DNA of 64,000 nucleotides, from the NCBI GenBank assembly GCA_947501445.1, contig CANMVS010000004.1:355632-419631 (forward strand), in the 5' to 3' direction. The notes beneath the pieces are model-generated. The model saw only the letters and a program-made list of their open reading frames with translations, ran no database searches and was not told the DNA's origin. Of the stretch, positions 20,476-29,249 are shown piece by piece; within the stretch, counting starts at the first letter, position 1; the number at the start of each line of letters is the position of its first letter. The position numbers were made by a program, and so were the translations under genes. The stretch comes from an uncultured Rhizobiaceae group bacterium. Lineage in GTDB: Bacteria; Pseudomonadota; Alphaproteobacteria; Rhizobiales; Rhizobiaceae.

Positions 20476-21327
20476 CTATTGACCTTCCTCCCAGCGAAAC
20501 GCGTCTCCTTGCACCTTCACACGTCCAATTGACGGCAGCGTAAAATGACTACCAAGGACGATCCGGCCCGATTCCGATGCCTCTTCCAAAAGCTGTCGGC
20601 GCGAGGCTGCGGCCATGCCTCCATCCATGTCAAATTTGAACAGCCAGTCCGGTTGCCAGCATTGCACGGTTGAGTGCAGTGCATCACCGGTGATGACGGC
20701 CTGTGCCGTACCACTCTTCAAATGGATGGACACATGACCGGGCGTGTGGCCCGGGGTCGGCATCAATGTAACATTGTCACCGAGCATATGTCCCGGCGCC
20801 ACCAGTTCGGCCTGCCCCGTCTCAATGACGGGCAAGACACTTTCACAATATGAGTTTGTGGCACCCGGGCGAAATGCCTCATCATCTGCAGCGGGCATCA
20901 CATATCGTGCATTGGGAAAAGTGGGTACCCACCGTCCATCCTCAAGCCTGGTGTTCCAGCCGACATGGTCGATGTGAAGGTGCGTGCAAAGAACATAGTC
21001 AATGTCTTCAGGGCTCACGCCCGCCGCCGTCAAACTTGCCATGAAACGATTGTCGGACCGTTTGTTCCAATTCGCATTGCCGGGAACCGTCTTGTCATTG
21101 CCAACGCAACTGTCCACCAGAATTGTGTGGGTGCCGGTTTTTAGAAGGAACCCCTGGATGGGCAGTATCAAACGCCCGGTTGCCGGGCACAATTGGTTCG
21201 GAACATGCGCTTGGATGATCTCACGCACATCCGGTCCGGCGGTGGGATAGAGCTCTTCCGGCGTCAGAAATGGCGCGTTTATCTCAAGGATACGCCAGAC
21301 TTCAATTTGACCAATGCGGCAAAGCAT
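20476..21327 (-). CDS. Metallo-beta-lactamase-fold hydrolase
   Basis: A 283-residue MBL-fold protein. The ATG at 21327 follows AGGAG. The zinc-binding motif is HLHIDHVGW (about 110), with further ligand blocks TPGHTPGHVSIHL, TGDALHS and LGSHF. The pattern resembles the lactonase/quinolone-degrading AttM-like group, but the substrate is not determinable. Cytosolic with no signal peptide. It is divergent from the flavin monooxygenase gene with a 394-base gap. Confidence 0.85.
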   Translation of the reverse strand: MLCRIGQIEVWRILEINAPFLTPEELYPTAGPDVREIIQAHVPNQLCPATGRLILPIQGFLLKTGTHTILVDSCVGNDKTVPGNANWNKRSDNRFMASLTAAGVSPEDIDYVLCTHLHIDHVGWNTRLEDGRWVPTFPNARYVMPAADDEAFRPGATNSYCESVLPVIETGQAELVAPGHMLGDNVTLMPTPGHTPGHVSIHLKSGTAQAVITGDALHSTVQCWQPDWLFKFDMDGGMAAASRRQLLEEASESGRIVLGSHFTLPSIGRVKVQGDAFRWEEGQ

Positions 21328-21721
21328 GGGCTGTACTCCTGTTAGGGCAATTTGCAGATGCAAATTCCGGAAATCCTGGAAATGCGGTTCTGGCGGCGCG
21401 CGTTATGTACACCAACGATAGCCACCCGATAATCTTGATGCAAGTTGAGGCAATGCAGTCTGTTGGTTGGGCTCCAGGTGCGCGCACAATCATCAGCCGT
21501 TGTTTATACGGCGCGCTGGCGGTTCAATTTTCCATTGCGGTTCGATACTGTAATCGGCGGGCACCTGCACCAGGCGACCCTCGGCCAGATGTTCATGAAC
21601 GTCCCGTAGTGACTTGCCCATCAACGGCAAATTTGCCATTCGCTGCAGCCTGCGGCATCCTGTATTGGCACCATCGTCAATTTCGACAAATACTTTGCAA
21701 TTCTGGGAGGATCGACCGTCT
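21328..21721. other. Intergenic region with a possible decayed gene end
   Basis: 394 bases between two divergent genes. The minus strand, roughly 21493-21650, is open and reads protein-like (LRDVHEHLAEGRLVQVPADY, ending at 21493), but the frame runs into the neighbouring monooxygenase and no start is credible. It could be a gene remnant. The rest holds only the promoters. Confidence 0.3.
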
Positions 21722-23509
21722 ATGACTTCACCTGCAGATAAAGTTTCCGCATGGCTTGCCAAATTCAATGCAGCTCTGACAGCACGCGATATTGACGCTG
21801 CCAAAGCATGCTTTGCAGAGGATTGCCATTGGCGTGATCTTGTTGCCTTCACCTGGAATATCAAGACGATGGAAGGCAGGGACGCCATTGGCGACATGCT
21901 TTCAGCAACCCTTGCCAATACCAATCCACATGGTTGGGCAATTGAAGGTGATGTCACCGAAGCAGAAGGTGTGACGGAAGCATGGCTGGTGTTCGAGACG
22001 GAAACCGGGCGTGGAAAAGGCTATTTACGCCTTGTCGAACAGGGTTGCTGGACCCTGCTGACCACCATGCAGGAACTCAAGGGTCATGAGGAAAAGAAAG
22101 GGCGACAGCGCGAACGTGGCGTCATGCATGGCGCGGATCGCAACCGTGAAACCTGGGCGCAAAAGCGCGACCGTGAACAGGCTGAACTCGGTTACAAGAC
22201 ACAGCCCTATGTTGTCATTATTGGCGGCGGTCAGGGCGGTATCGGGCTTGGTGCACGATTGCGGCGTCTTGGTGTGCCGACAATAATCGTTGAGCGTAAT
22301 GAGCGTGCCGGAGACAGTTGGCGCAAGCGCTATAAGTCGCTGTGTCTGCATGATCCGGTTTGGTATGACCACCTGCCCTATATTCCGTTTCCCGAGCATT
22401 GGCCGGTGTTTTCCCCCAAGGACAAATTGGGCGATTGGCTGGAAAGCTATGTAAAGGTGATGGAATTGAACTATTGGACAAAGTCCACCTGCCAGTCAGC
22501 CCATTTTGATGAGGTATCCGGCGAATGGACGGTGACCGTCGATCGCGACGGTGAAACAGTCGTACTCAAGCCAAAGCAACTGGTATTGGCAACTGGCATG
22601 TCGGGCATTGCCAATATGCCGCAAATCGAGGGTATGGACCGGTTCAAAGGCGATGTGCGACACTCGTCAAAACATCCCGGCGGCGAAGCCTATGCCGGAA
22701 AAAAAGCCGTCATTATCGGATCAAACAATTCTGCCCACGATATCTGCGCCGACCTATGGGAATGCGGCGCGGATGTAACCATGGTTCAGCGCAGTTCAAC
22801 CCATATTGTGAAATCGGATACGCTGATGGACCTGGCGTTGGGGGCACTTTATTCCGAAGATGCGGTTGCCAATGGTGTAACCACCGATATGGCGGACCTG
22901 ATATTCGCGTCCATACCCTACAAGGTTCTGCCTGACGTCCAGAGGCCGGCGTGTGACGAGACAAAGACCCGTGATGCCGATTTTTATACGCGTCTGGAAA
23001 AAGCGGGTTTTCAGTTGGATTTTGGTGACGATGAAACCGGATTGTTCATGAAATATCTGCGTCGCGGGTCCGGTTATTATATTGATGTTGGCGCTTCCGA
23101 ACTGGTTGCCAATGGCGAGATCAAGCTCAAGTTCGGTCAGGTGGAAAGCCTGACAGACGAGTGTGTTGTTCTTGCTGACGGGACGCAGATTCCGGCTGAT
23201 CTGGTGGTATTTGCAACCGGTTATGGTTCGATGAACGGATGGGCTGCCAAACTGATCAGCCAGGAAACGGCCGACAAGGTCGGCAAATGCTGGGGTCTTG
23301 GATCCGATACCACAAAGGATCCGGGGCCATGGGAAGGCGAGTTGCGCAATATGTGGAAACCGACACAACAGCAGGCGCTGTGGTTCCACGGTGGAAATCT
23401 GCATCAGTCCCGGCATTATTCGCAGTTTCTGGCCCTGCAGCTCAAGGCCCGTGAAGCCGGCATTTCCACACCCGTCTATGGGCTGCAGGAGGTTCACCAT
23501 CTCGGCTAG
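21722..23509 (+). CDS. Flavin monooxygenase with N-terminal NTF2-like domain
   Basis: A 595-residue fusion protein. The ATG at 21722 follows GGGAGG. Residues 1-130 resemble a SnoaL/NTF2-like fold (SAWLAKFNAALTARDIDAAK, then FAEDCHWRDL). The rest is an FAD/NADPH monooxygenase with dinucleotide motifs VVIIGGGQGGIGLGARL (about 165) and VIIGSNNSAHD (about 330). FKGDVRHSSKH matches the FMO/Baeyer-Villiger fingerprint, and VVFATGYGSM is near the end. Probably an NADPH-dependent oxygenase of a small organic or sulfur compound. Such fused proteins are widespread but mostly uncharacterised. It converges on the following gene. Confidence 0.85.
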   Translation: MTSPADKVSAWLAKFNAALTARDIDAAKACFAEDCHWRDLVAFTWNIKTMEGRDAIGDMLSATLANTNPHGWAIEGDVTEAEGVTEAWLVFETETGRGKGYLRLVEQGCWTLLTTMQELKGHEEKKGRQRERGVMHGADRNRETWAQKRDREQAELGYKTQPYVVIIGGGQGGIGLGARLRRLGVPTIIVERNERAGDSWRKRYKSLCLHDPVWYDHLPYIPFPEHWPVFSPKDKLGDWLESYVKVMELNYWTKSTCQSAHFDEVSGEWTVTVDRDGETVVLKPKQLVLATGMSGIANMPQIEGMDRFKGDVRHSSKHPGGEAYAGKKAVIIGSNNSAHDICADLWECGADVTMVQRSSTHIVKSDTLMDLALGALYSEDAVANGVTTDMADLIFASIPYKVLPDVQRPACDETKTRDADFYTRLEKAGFQLDFGDDETGLFMKYLRRGSGYYIDVGASELVANGEIKLKFGQVESLTDECVVLADGTQIPADLVVFATGYGSMNGWAAKLISQETADKVGKCWGLGSDTTKDPGPWEGELRNMWKPTQQQALWFHGGNLHQSRHYSQFLALQLKAREAGISTPVYGLQEVHHLG

Positions 23510-23524
23510 ACAGTTTCTCACATG

Positions 23525-24526
23525 TCACCATAAAAAATGACCGAGGCTGATTTGCTGCTCCATAAGTCCGAGATATTGGGGTTCTGCAGTTTTCGGTTTG
23601 GATGATGGGGTCGGTTCGGCCTTTTTGGATGACGCTTCGGTATCGCCCTTGCCATTCCCGAGTGCCGCCCTTTCTGCGGCGCTCTTGCGCCAATCGAGAT
23701 TTTTCACACGCCACGCCGCGATCAATGCAATCGTGCCCAATAGCAGCGCCGCCAAAGACGCTGCTATTGTTGTAATTGGATAAAACCCCGATCTGGCGTC
23801 GGACGATAGGGTGAGGTTCTGGTCGATGCGATTTGTCTGGTCCGTAACCTGTGCGATCTGTGCTTCCAGACTGGACCGTCTGATATCAAGTGCTGCATCG
23901 CGTTGCATGAGCCGTTCGACAAGCGATTCAGATTGATCCAGCAGACGCCACTGGGTTGGCGGCTCAATTTCTGATCCGTCGCGCTTTGCCAGCAGGCTGA
24001 CCGGGTCAAAGGATTCCGGGGCCGGGGCAGGAATTTGTGCTGAAGAACCGTCGGTTCCGGGCTTTGGACCAGGGACAGGGCCATACTCCGGTAAAGGTTC
24101 CGTCGTCACGTCCAAAAATGGCTGGTCTTCCACCAGGTCATCATTGAGTGCCAGATCATTGCTGGAAGGCAGCAGCGGGTCGTTCTCATCGGCAAAAAGT
24201 GCTTCCAGGGTTTCCATCGTGGTGCCCGTTGATACGACACGCCGCGGCGGTGCCTTTTCCTGTGTGTCTTCGGCGCCTTTCTTTGCTTCCTGAAGGCCGG
24301 AAAGAAGTGAGGTCCACTCATCAGAGGCGACGGGCGCTGAACGTTGCAGATCAATCAACTGTTGCAGCTCATTGTGTATGGACTGCACACCGGCACGCGT
24401 TTCGTTTAACAGTTGTGCGCCGTCACTGTGCACCTGTATGGCCTGCCAACTGGAAAACAGCAGACCCAGCACGCCGCCGGTCAGCAATAGTATCCCGATT
24501 GTTGCAAGGCGCCGCGCCGTTACCAT
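23525..24526 (-). CDS. Membrane-anchored coiled-coil protein of unknown function
   Basis: Not recognised. The ATG at 24526 has AGGGGC just upstream and gives 333 residues; earlier starts lack good ribosome sites. There is one membrane segment at about residues 6-26 (LATIGILLLTGGVLGLLF) and a second at about 252-272 (ITTIAASLAALLLGTIALI). Between them lies a region rich in acid and proline with two likely coiled coils (AGVQSIHNELQQLIDLQRSA and SSLEAQIAQVTDQTNRIDQN). The C-terminus is charged. The topology implies a large periplasmic domain between two helices. Convergent with the monooxygenase and divergent from the RidA gene. Confidence 0.55.
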   Translation of the reverse strand: MVTARRLATIGILLLTGGVLGLLFSSWQAIQVHSDGAQLLNETRAGVQSIHNELQQLIDLQRSAPVASDEWTSLLSGLQEAKKGAEDTQEKAPPRRVVSTGTTMETLEALFADENDPLLPSSNDLALNDDLVEDQPFLDVTTEPLPEYGPVPGPKPGTDGSSAQIPAPAPESFDPVSLLAKRDGSEIEPPTQWRLLDQSESLVERLMQRDAALDIRRSSLEAQIAQVTDQTNRIDQNLTLSSDARSGFYPITTIAASLAALLLGTIALIAAWRVKNLDWRKSAAERAALGNGKGDTEASSKKAEPTPSSKPKTAEPQYLGLMEQQISLGHFLW

Positions 24527-24789
24527 ATTTGCCCCTGAACCCTTCGTGAATGAATTCATATTCACCATGATGGCGATTGAAGTCGAGTATTTTATGTGAT
24601 GTGCCAATTGGATGGCATGACAAATTCAAATACCGACACTATTCCACATCCCGGCCTGCCCATCATTTATGCATCAGAAGTGTTTTTTGCATGATCGCGA
24701 TGATCAGGCAATTTGCGCGGTTGCTTATTATCACCAAATGGCAATGCTGTGACGCATTGTCAAAGGCTTATGTGGAAAGGGTGATTGTG

Positions 24790-25275
24790 ATGTCTGAAGT
24801 TGAGGCGAGACTGGCGGCCAGAGGGCTTGAATTGCCAAAACCGCTGATTATTCCGCAGGGTGTCACGCTTTCTTTTCCCTGGGTGAGTGTGCGCGGGGAG
24901 CGCGTGTTTATCTCTGGTCATGGACCACAGGAGACGGACGGATCCCTGTCCGGCCCTTTTGGCAAGGTTGGGGTTGATGTCAGTGTTGATGAAGCAACCG
25001 GGCTTGCTGCCAAAGTGGCGCTTGCCATGCTTACCAGCCTGAAAGCCGAGCTTGGGGATCTGGATCGGATCAGCGGCTGGGGCCGGGTTTTTGGCATGGT
25101 GAATGCGGCGCCGGATTTTACCGGGCAACCGGCCATCATCAATGGATTTTCCGACGTGATACTTGATGTTTTCGGCCAGGACATCGGACGCCATACCCGC
25201 TCAGCGGTGAGTGTTGCCGGATTGCCATTTAATCTGGCTGTGGAAATTGAAGCTGAAGTCCTGATCAGTGGGTGA
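24790..25275 (+). CDS. RidA/YjgF-family protein
   Basis: A 161-residue RidA-family protein, longer than classical RidA. The ATG at 24790 follows GGAAAGG. Family segments include PWVSVRGERVFISGHGPQ at the start of the fold and GFSDVILDVFGQDIGRHTRS. The C-terminus AVSVAGLPFNLAVEIEAEV matches the Rid7/YjgH-like subgroups. The arginine needed for enamine/imine deamination in classical RidA is in a divergent context, so catalysis is uncertain. It is divergent from the membrane protein gene. Confidence 0.82.
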   Translation: MSEVEARLAARGLELPKPLIIPQGVTLSFPWVSVRGERVFISGHGPQETDGSLSGPFGKVGVDVSVDEATGLAAKVALAMLTSLKAELGDLDRISGWGRVFGMVNAAPDFTGQPAIINGFSDVILDVFGQDIGRHTRSAVSVAGLPFNLAVEIEAEVLISG

Positions 25276-25509
25276 TTTTGCGTCGCAATGGGCCGGTTAA
25301 GGCCGGATCGTGACATATGCCACATATTGGCCCGAATGCTGCATTTATACCTATTGGCAGATGGTCCGGTTCCAATTTACCCGCTGCAGCGTTCCTCAAT
25401 GAAATTACGGAGGAGCCCGGCGGTAAAGGAGTGCCATTGGGATCATTGTGTTACACTTGCCGCAAGGTAATGAAAACCAACTGAAATTCGCGCACGTAAA
25501 GGGGTTACC

Positions 25510-26202
25510 TTGCATTGGATTATTGAAGCTTTTCTGGCGCCATCGGCCATAGCCGGTCACGTGTCCTATGGATTGCTGGTCCTGTCTATGCTCATGAGTT
25601 CCATTATCTGGCTGCGCGCCATCGCAATTGGCTCGGGGGTTGCCGGGGTGATCTACAGCGGCATGGTGCTGCATGATCCGGTCGGTGCCTTTTGGGAAGG
25701 CATGTTTGTAATGGCCAATCTGTTTCAGCTGTTTGTTTTGTATCTGCGAAGCCGCAAGGTGCTGTTTACAGACGAAGAATTCCTGTTTTGTCAAAATGCG
25801 CTCATTCTTGTACCGCCCGCGCTGGCACGCCAGTTCATCAGCATTGGCAAATGGAAAAACCTGCCTGCCGGTACCGTGTTGACCCGTCAGGACGAAACGG
25901 TTGAGAATTTGTCCTATGTTGCCGAGGGCACTGTCGATGTTGAAGTCAACGACCGCCTGGTCGCCAATTGCGGTCCTGGAGATTTTATTGGCGAGCTTGG
26001 TATTTTGTCCGGCCGGCCGGCAACAGCGTCAACCAGGGCGACCACAGACCTGCGGGCTCTGGTATTTGAAAAGGAAGGTCTGATGCGCCATCTGCAGCGC
26101 CGTCCTGACCTGAAACTCGCCCTGCAGGCCGGGTTCAAGAATAACCTGCGTCAAAAACTGACAACTGCAAACGAGCGAACGCTGGCTGACCTGAAGGTTT
26201 GA
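25510..26202 (+). CDS. Popeye-like membrane protein with cyclic-nucleotide-binding domain
   Basis: A 230-residue protein. A TTG at 25510 is used, with AAAGGGG upstream and no better ATG. Three membrane helices fill the first 80 residues (VSYGLLVLSMLMSSIIWL, AIGSGVAGVIYSGMVLH, MFVMANLFQLFVLYL). A cNMP-binding domain follows at about 95-215 with the phosphate-binding cassette FIGELGILSGRPATASTRA. This arrangement matches Popeye (POPDC)-type proteins rather than CRP. It probably senses cAMP or a similar nucleotide at the membrane; the output is unknown. A solitary gene. Confidence 0.75.
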   Translation: MHWIIEAFLAPSAIAGHVSYGLLVLSMLMSSIIWLRAIAIGSGVAGVIYSGMVLHDPVGAFWEGMFVMANLFQLFVLYLRSRKVLFTDEEFLFCQNALILVPPALARQFISIGKWKNLPAGTVLTRQDETVENLSYVAEGTVDVEVNDRLVANCGPGDFIGELGILSGRPATASTRATTDLRALVFEKEGLMRHLQRRPDLKLALQAGFKNNLRQKLTTANERTLADLKV

Positions 26203-26234
26203 TTATCCCCATCTGATGCACAGCGCGTGGTCAT

Positions 26235-26822
26235 TCACGCCAGCAGTGTCGTGACAATGGTCTTGCGAATCTGCCGTGCGGCGGCCTGTGGCGACCAGAA
26301 CCGCTCGTTCACATAAAGGTCCCAGGATTGCATTGAGCTTGTGACCCATATGAAATCTGCAGCCGTGTCCACAGTCCAACCCTTTGCAAGAACCTTTTCT
26401 TTCTCCAGTTGCGTCACAAGGACCCGGTAGAAAGCCAACAGGTCAGTCATCCGGTCTCCCCAGGCGATTTCGGCATCCCTGTCCCCTGAACGCAGGCGGA
26501 TCAGGTCGGTTGCGACCGGGTGAATTTTTGGCACAAACCGCAGCCATGCGGACAAGACCGCATCCAGTCTTGCAGCCGGGTTTTGCTCCTTCATTGCAGC
26601 GCCGAAATCATCCCATATGCCAAAGCGTTCATCTGCCCGTTTGACCAGTTCAAACAGGAGGCCGCCACGCGAGCCGAAATGCACATAAATCGATTGTCGT
26701 GTCATTTGTGCCGCCGCCGCGATGTCAGCCATGGAGACGGATGCGCCTTTGCTGGCAATCAGGTCCCAGGCGACGTCCAGAATTTCCGCGTGGGTTCTCT
26801 GTGATTTTTTATTTTTTGACAC
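26235..26822 (-). CDS. TetR-family regulator
   Basis: A 195-residue TetR repressor. The GTG at 26822 lies inside an operator-like palindrome and has AGAGG eleven bases upstream. The helix-turn-helix is clear (SMADIAAAAQMTRQSIYVHF). The C-terminal ligand domain is typical and does not identify a ligand. It is divergent from the DUF1330-like gene, and twin palindromes between them indicate that it regulates that gene and itself. Confidence 0.88.
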   Translation of the reverse strand: MSKNKKSQRTHAEILDVAWDLIASKGASVSMADIAAAAQMTRQSIYVHFGSRGGLLFELVKRADERFGIWDDFGAAMKEQNPAARLDAVLSAWLRFVPKIHPVATDLIRLRSGDRDAEIAWGDRMTDLLAFYRVLVTQLEKEKVLAKGWTVDTAADFIWVTSSMQSWDLYVNERFWSPQAAARQIRKTIVTTLLA

Positions 26823-26857
26823 GTGTAACAAAACCTCTTATTTGACACGTGTAACAA
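26816..26857. promoter_or_regulatory. Twin TetR operator candidates
   Basis: The 16-base sequence TTGACACGTGTAACAA occurs exactly twice, at 26816-26831 and 26842-26857, 26 bases apart. Each copy is centred on the palindrome ACACGTGT. They cover the TetR start codon and the promoter of the divergent gene, as expected for a shared repressor. Confidence 0.75.
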
Positions 26858-26874
26858 AATATTGGAGAACTCGG

Positions 26875-27330
26875 ATGAACACAATTGAAAACATCGAAGA
26901 CCGGTTGAATAATCTTTTGAATGCTTATGGTGATGGCAAAAGCGGTGCCTCGCCCACGAAGGCCCAATGGTCTCATATTCTGCAGCGACCGGTTGATCAG
27001 CCCGTCACGCTGGTCAATTTTTTCAAATTTAGCGTCCAGGCAATCTACGGCGATCCGCAGATGCAACCCTGCAGCGGACGCGATGCCTTTGACTGCTATG
27101 CTTCGGTGAGCATGCCGGCAATGCAAAAGGCTGGTGGCCGCTTTCTTCTCGTCGCGCCATTCGAAGTGATGTTTGCAGGCGACGATGAGGACTGGGACCT
27201 GATAGCCATAGGCTCCTATCCCGATACGTCTGCCTTGCTGCGTTTGTTCGAGGACAAGGCCTATCAGGCCATTTTTCATCATCGTATGGCTGCCTGCGCG
27301 ATGCAAAAAGTGGTTCTGTGCAACGGGTGA
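26875..27330 (+). CDS. DUF1330-like protein
   Basis: A 151-residue protein. The ATG at 26875 follows GGAGAA. It has the DUF1330 ferredoxin-like-fold signature: VTLVNFFKFSVQA, an FLLVAPFEVMFAGDDEDWDL-like core, and IAIGSYPDTSALLRLFEDKA. Such dimeric alpha/beta-barrel proteins are small and usually of unknown function. It is controlled by the adjacent TetR protein through twin operators, so it may respond to a small hydrophobic effector. Confidence 0.75.
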   Translation: MNTIENIEDRLNNLLNAYGDGKSGASPTKAQWSHILQRPVDQPVTLVNFFKFSVQAIYGDPQMQPCSGRDAFDCYASVSMPAMQKAGGRFLLVAPFEVMFAGDDEDWDLIAIGSYPDTSALLRLFEDKAYQAIFHHRMAACAMQKVVLCNG

Positions 27331-27439
27331 TAATCAGACTCAACGCAATACATTGTGTTGCCGCTTGTATAAGTACGTCCAAATCACAATATGGACTAAT
27401 TGTTCCAGACATGGTTTTGTGTAGTTATGGAGTAATAGA

Positions 27440-28021
27440 ATGCCCTGGGAAAAACAGTACAATCAGGCTGACGTTATTGAGCAGGCCATGCGGACATTCT
27501 GGGCGCATGGCTATGAAGGTACGTCAATCGGTGATCTGGTTGCCGCGACCGGAATCAACCGGGGCAGCCTCTATTCGGCTTTTGATGGCAAACGCAGCCT
27601 TTATATAGCGGCATTGGAACATTTTGACCGGGTCTACCGGTCAGAGTTTCTTGCTGAACTGGCCGAAAAATATCCGCCGAGAGATGCTATCGTTGTGGCC
27701 TTTGAAACGGCCGCCCGCAGCGATGGCAGCGATGGCGATCCCGGTGGTTGTTTTCTGGTTAATACGGCCCTTGAACTTTCACCGCATGACCCTGATATCG
27801 CTGCGTTGGTACAGGTCAGCTTTGCGGAAGTTGAGGATTTTTTTGCCCGGATGATCGACAGGGCAAAGCAGTCCGGTTCCATGGCGTCGACAACGCCAAC
27901 ACAGGCAACAGCAAAAGCGCTGTTGGGTCTGTTCCTTGGGCTGCGTGTAATGGCCCGTGCCAGAGCTGATGAAGTGACCCGGGCGGCCATCACCACCCAG
28001 GCCAGTTCGATGCTGGTGTAA
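27440..28021 (+). CDS. TetR-family regulator
   Basis: A 193-residue TetR protein. The ATG at 27440 follows GGAGTA. The DNA-binding domain has SIGDLVAATGINRGSLYSAF (about 33-52). The C-terminal domain (GGCFLVNTALELSPHDP) matches the AcrR group that often controls oxidoreductases. There is no divergent partner. It converges on an aldo/keto reductase gene over a palindromic repeat, so its target is unclear. Confidence 0.88.
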   Translation: MPWEKQYNQADVIEQAMRTFWAHGYEGTSIGDLVAATGINRGSLYSAFDGKRSLYIAALEHFDRVYRSEFLAELAEKYPPRDAIVVAFETAARSDGSDGDPGGCFLVNTALELSPHDPDIAALVQVSFAEVEDFFARMIDRAKQSGSMASTTPTQATAKALLGLFLGLRVMARARADEVTRAAITTQASSMLV

Positions 28022-28042
28022 TCTGAGTTACTTTCGCCATTA

Positions 28043-28140
28043 GACCGTTTCACGGTTTGTCAGAAACGGAACAACGGTATCAGCCTTTGATTTTGTTGAT
28101 GCATTCAGGTTGTGCCGATTCCGCCAAATCCTGAATTGCG
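28043..28140. repeat. Dispersed bipartite palindromic repeat, full copy
   Basis: Module A (CCGTTTCACGGTTTGTCAG), a linker ending TTTTGTTGATGCATTCAGG, and module B. It lies between the convergent ends of a TetR gene and an aldo/keto reductase gene. Confidence 0.8.
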
Positions 28141-28162
28141 CCAGGTCTTGATCAATACAGAT

Positions 28163-29146
28163 CTAAACATTGACGCCCTTCATGCCTTCCTGCGTATAAC
28201 GCTCACCCCACACCCGCTGCTGATCGATGGCCCGTGTCAAAGTGTTGATTTCTGCTGTGCTCAATCCAATCGTTGTCGCCGCGACATTTTCTTCAAGATA
28301 GCGTTGTTTTTTGGTCCCGGGAATTGGCACAATGGACTGATCCTGAGCCAGCAGCCATGCCAGGGCCAATTGTGCTGGTGTGCACTGCCTTTCAGCAGCC
28401 AGTTGCTTCACAACCTCGACAAGGGCCAGATTGGCGCGCAAATTCTCATCAGCAAACCGCGGAAGGTTGCCGCGGAAATCATCCGCACCAAAACGGCTAT
28501 CCGCCGTGTAGTTTCCGGTTAAAAACCCCCGCCCCAAAGGTGAATAGGGGACAAAACCAACGCCCAGATCCCTGCAGGCCGGCAATATCGATTCTTCAAC
28601 CTCTCTGGTCCAAAGGGAATATTCACTCTGAACGGCGCTGACCGGATAGACCGCATGCGCGCGACGCAATGTAGAAGCATTGACTTCGCAAAGGCCGATG
28701 TGGGTGATCTTGCCCTCAGTAACCAGCTTTGCAAGGGCATCCATCGTTTCTTCTATTGGATGCTGCGTGTTCACCCGGTGCACGTAATAAAGATCAATGC
28801 ACTCAAGACCCAGTCTTCGCAGCGACGCTTCACAGGCCAGGCGAATGTAGTCAGGCGAATTGTCGATCGTTCGGCTATAGGCCTTGCCGTCACGTACGAT
28901 GCCGAATTTGGTGGCGATAACAGCCTGTGGTTTTGTTTCCCTGATGAAGCGGCCAAGCAGTTTTTCATTATGATGCGGTCCATACATATCTGCGGTGTCA
29001 AAGAAATTGACCCCGAGATCAACAGCCCGATTGAGCACCCGCATCGACTCCTCGTCATTGCGTGGGCCGTAGAACTCGCTCATGCCCATACATCCAAGAC
29101 CAAGGGCAGAAACCGCCAGCCCTTTGGACAAAATTCGTGTTTCCAT
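28163..29146 (-). CDS. Aldo/keto reductase
   Basis: A 327-residue NADPH-dependent AKR. The ATG at 29146 follows GAGGAAA. Catalytic features are LGVNFFDTADMYGPHHNEKL (Asp and Tyr), VIATKFGI (Lys) and DLYYVHRV (His). The C-terminal cofactor site PIPGTKKQRYLEENV is present. It belongs to the AKR11/13-like YghZ/YajO type. It may reduce an aldehyde or a quinone; the substrate is unknown. Divergent from a LysR gene that probably regulates it. Confidence 0.93.
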   Translation of the reverse strand: METRILSKGLAVSALGLGCMGMSEFYGPRNDEESMRVLNRAVDLGVNFFDTADMYGPHHNEKLLGRFIRETKPQAVIATKFGIVRDGKAYSRTIDNSPDYIRLACEASLRRLGLECIDLYYVHRVNTQHPIEETMDALAKLVTEGKITHIGLCEVNASTLRRAHAVYPVSAVQSEYSLWTREVEESILPACRDLGVGFVPYSPLGRGFLTGNYTADSRFGADDFRGNLPRFADENLRANLALVEVVKQLAAERQCTPAQLALAWLLAQDQSIVPIPGTKKQRYLEENVAATTIGLSTAEINTLTRAIDQQRVWGERYTQEGMKGVNV

Positions 29147-29249
29147 AGGTCTATTTCCTCGTTGTATTTCGTTGAATATGGTCTTTCGAAAAAAGGAAAG
29201 CTATGGTCAGTTTCAGAATTTCGTTTTTCAAGAATGGAAAATATGTCTG

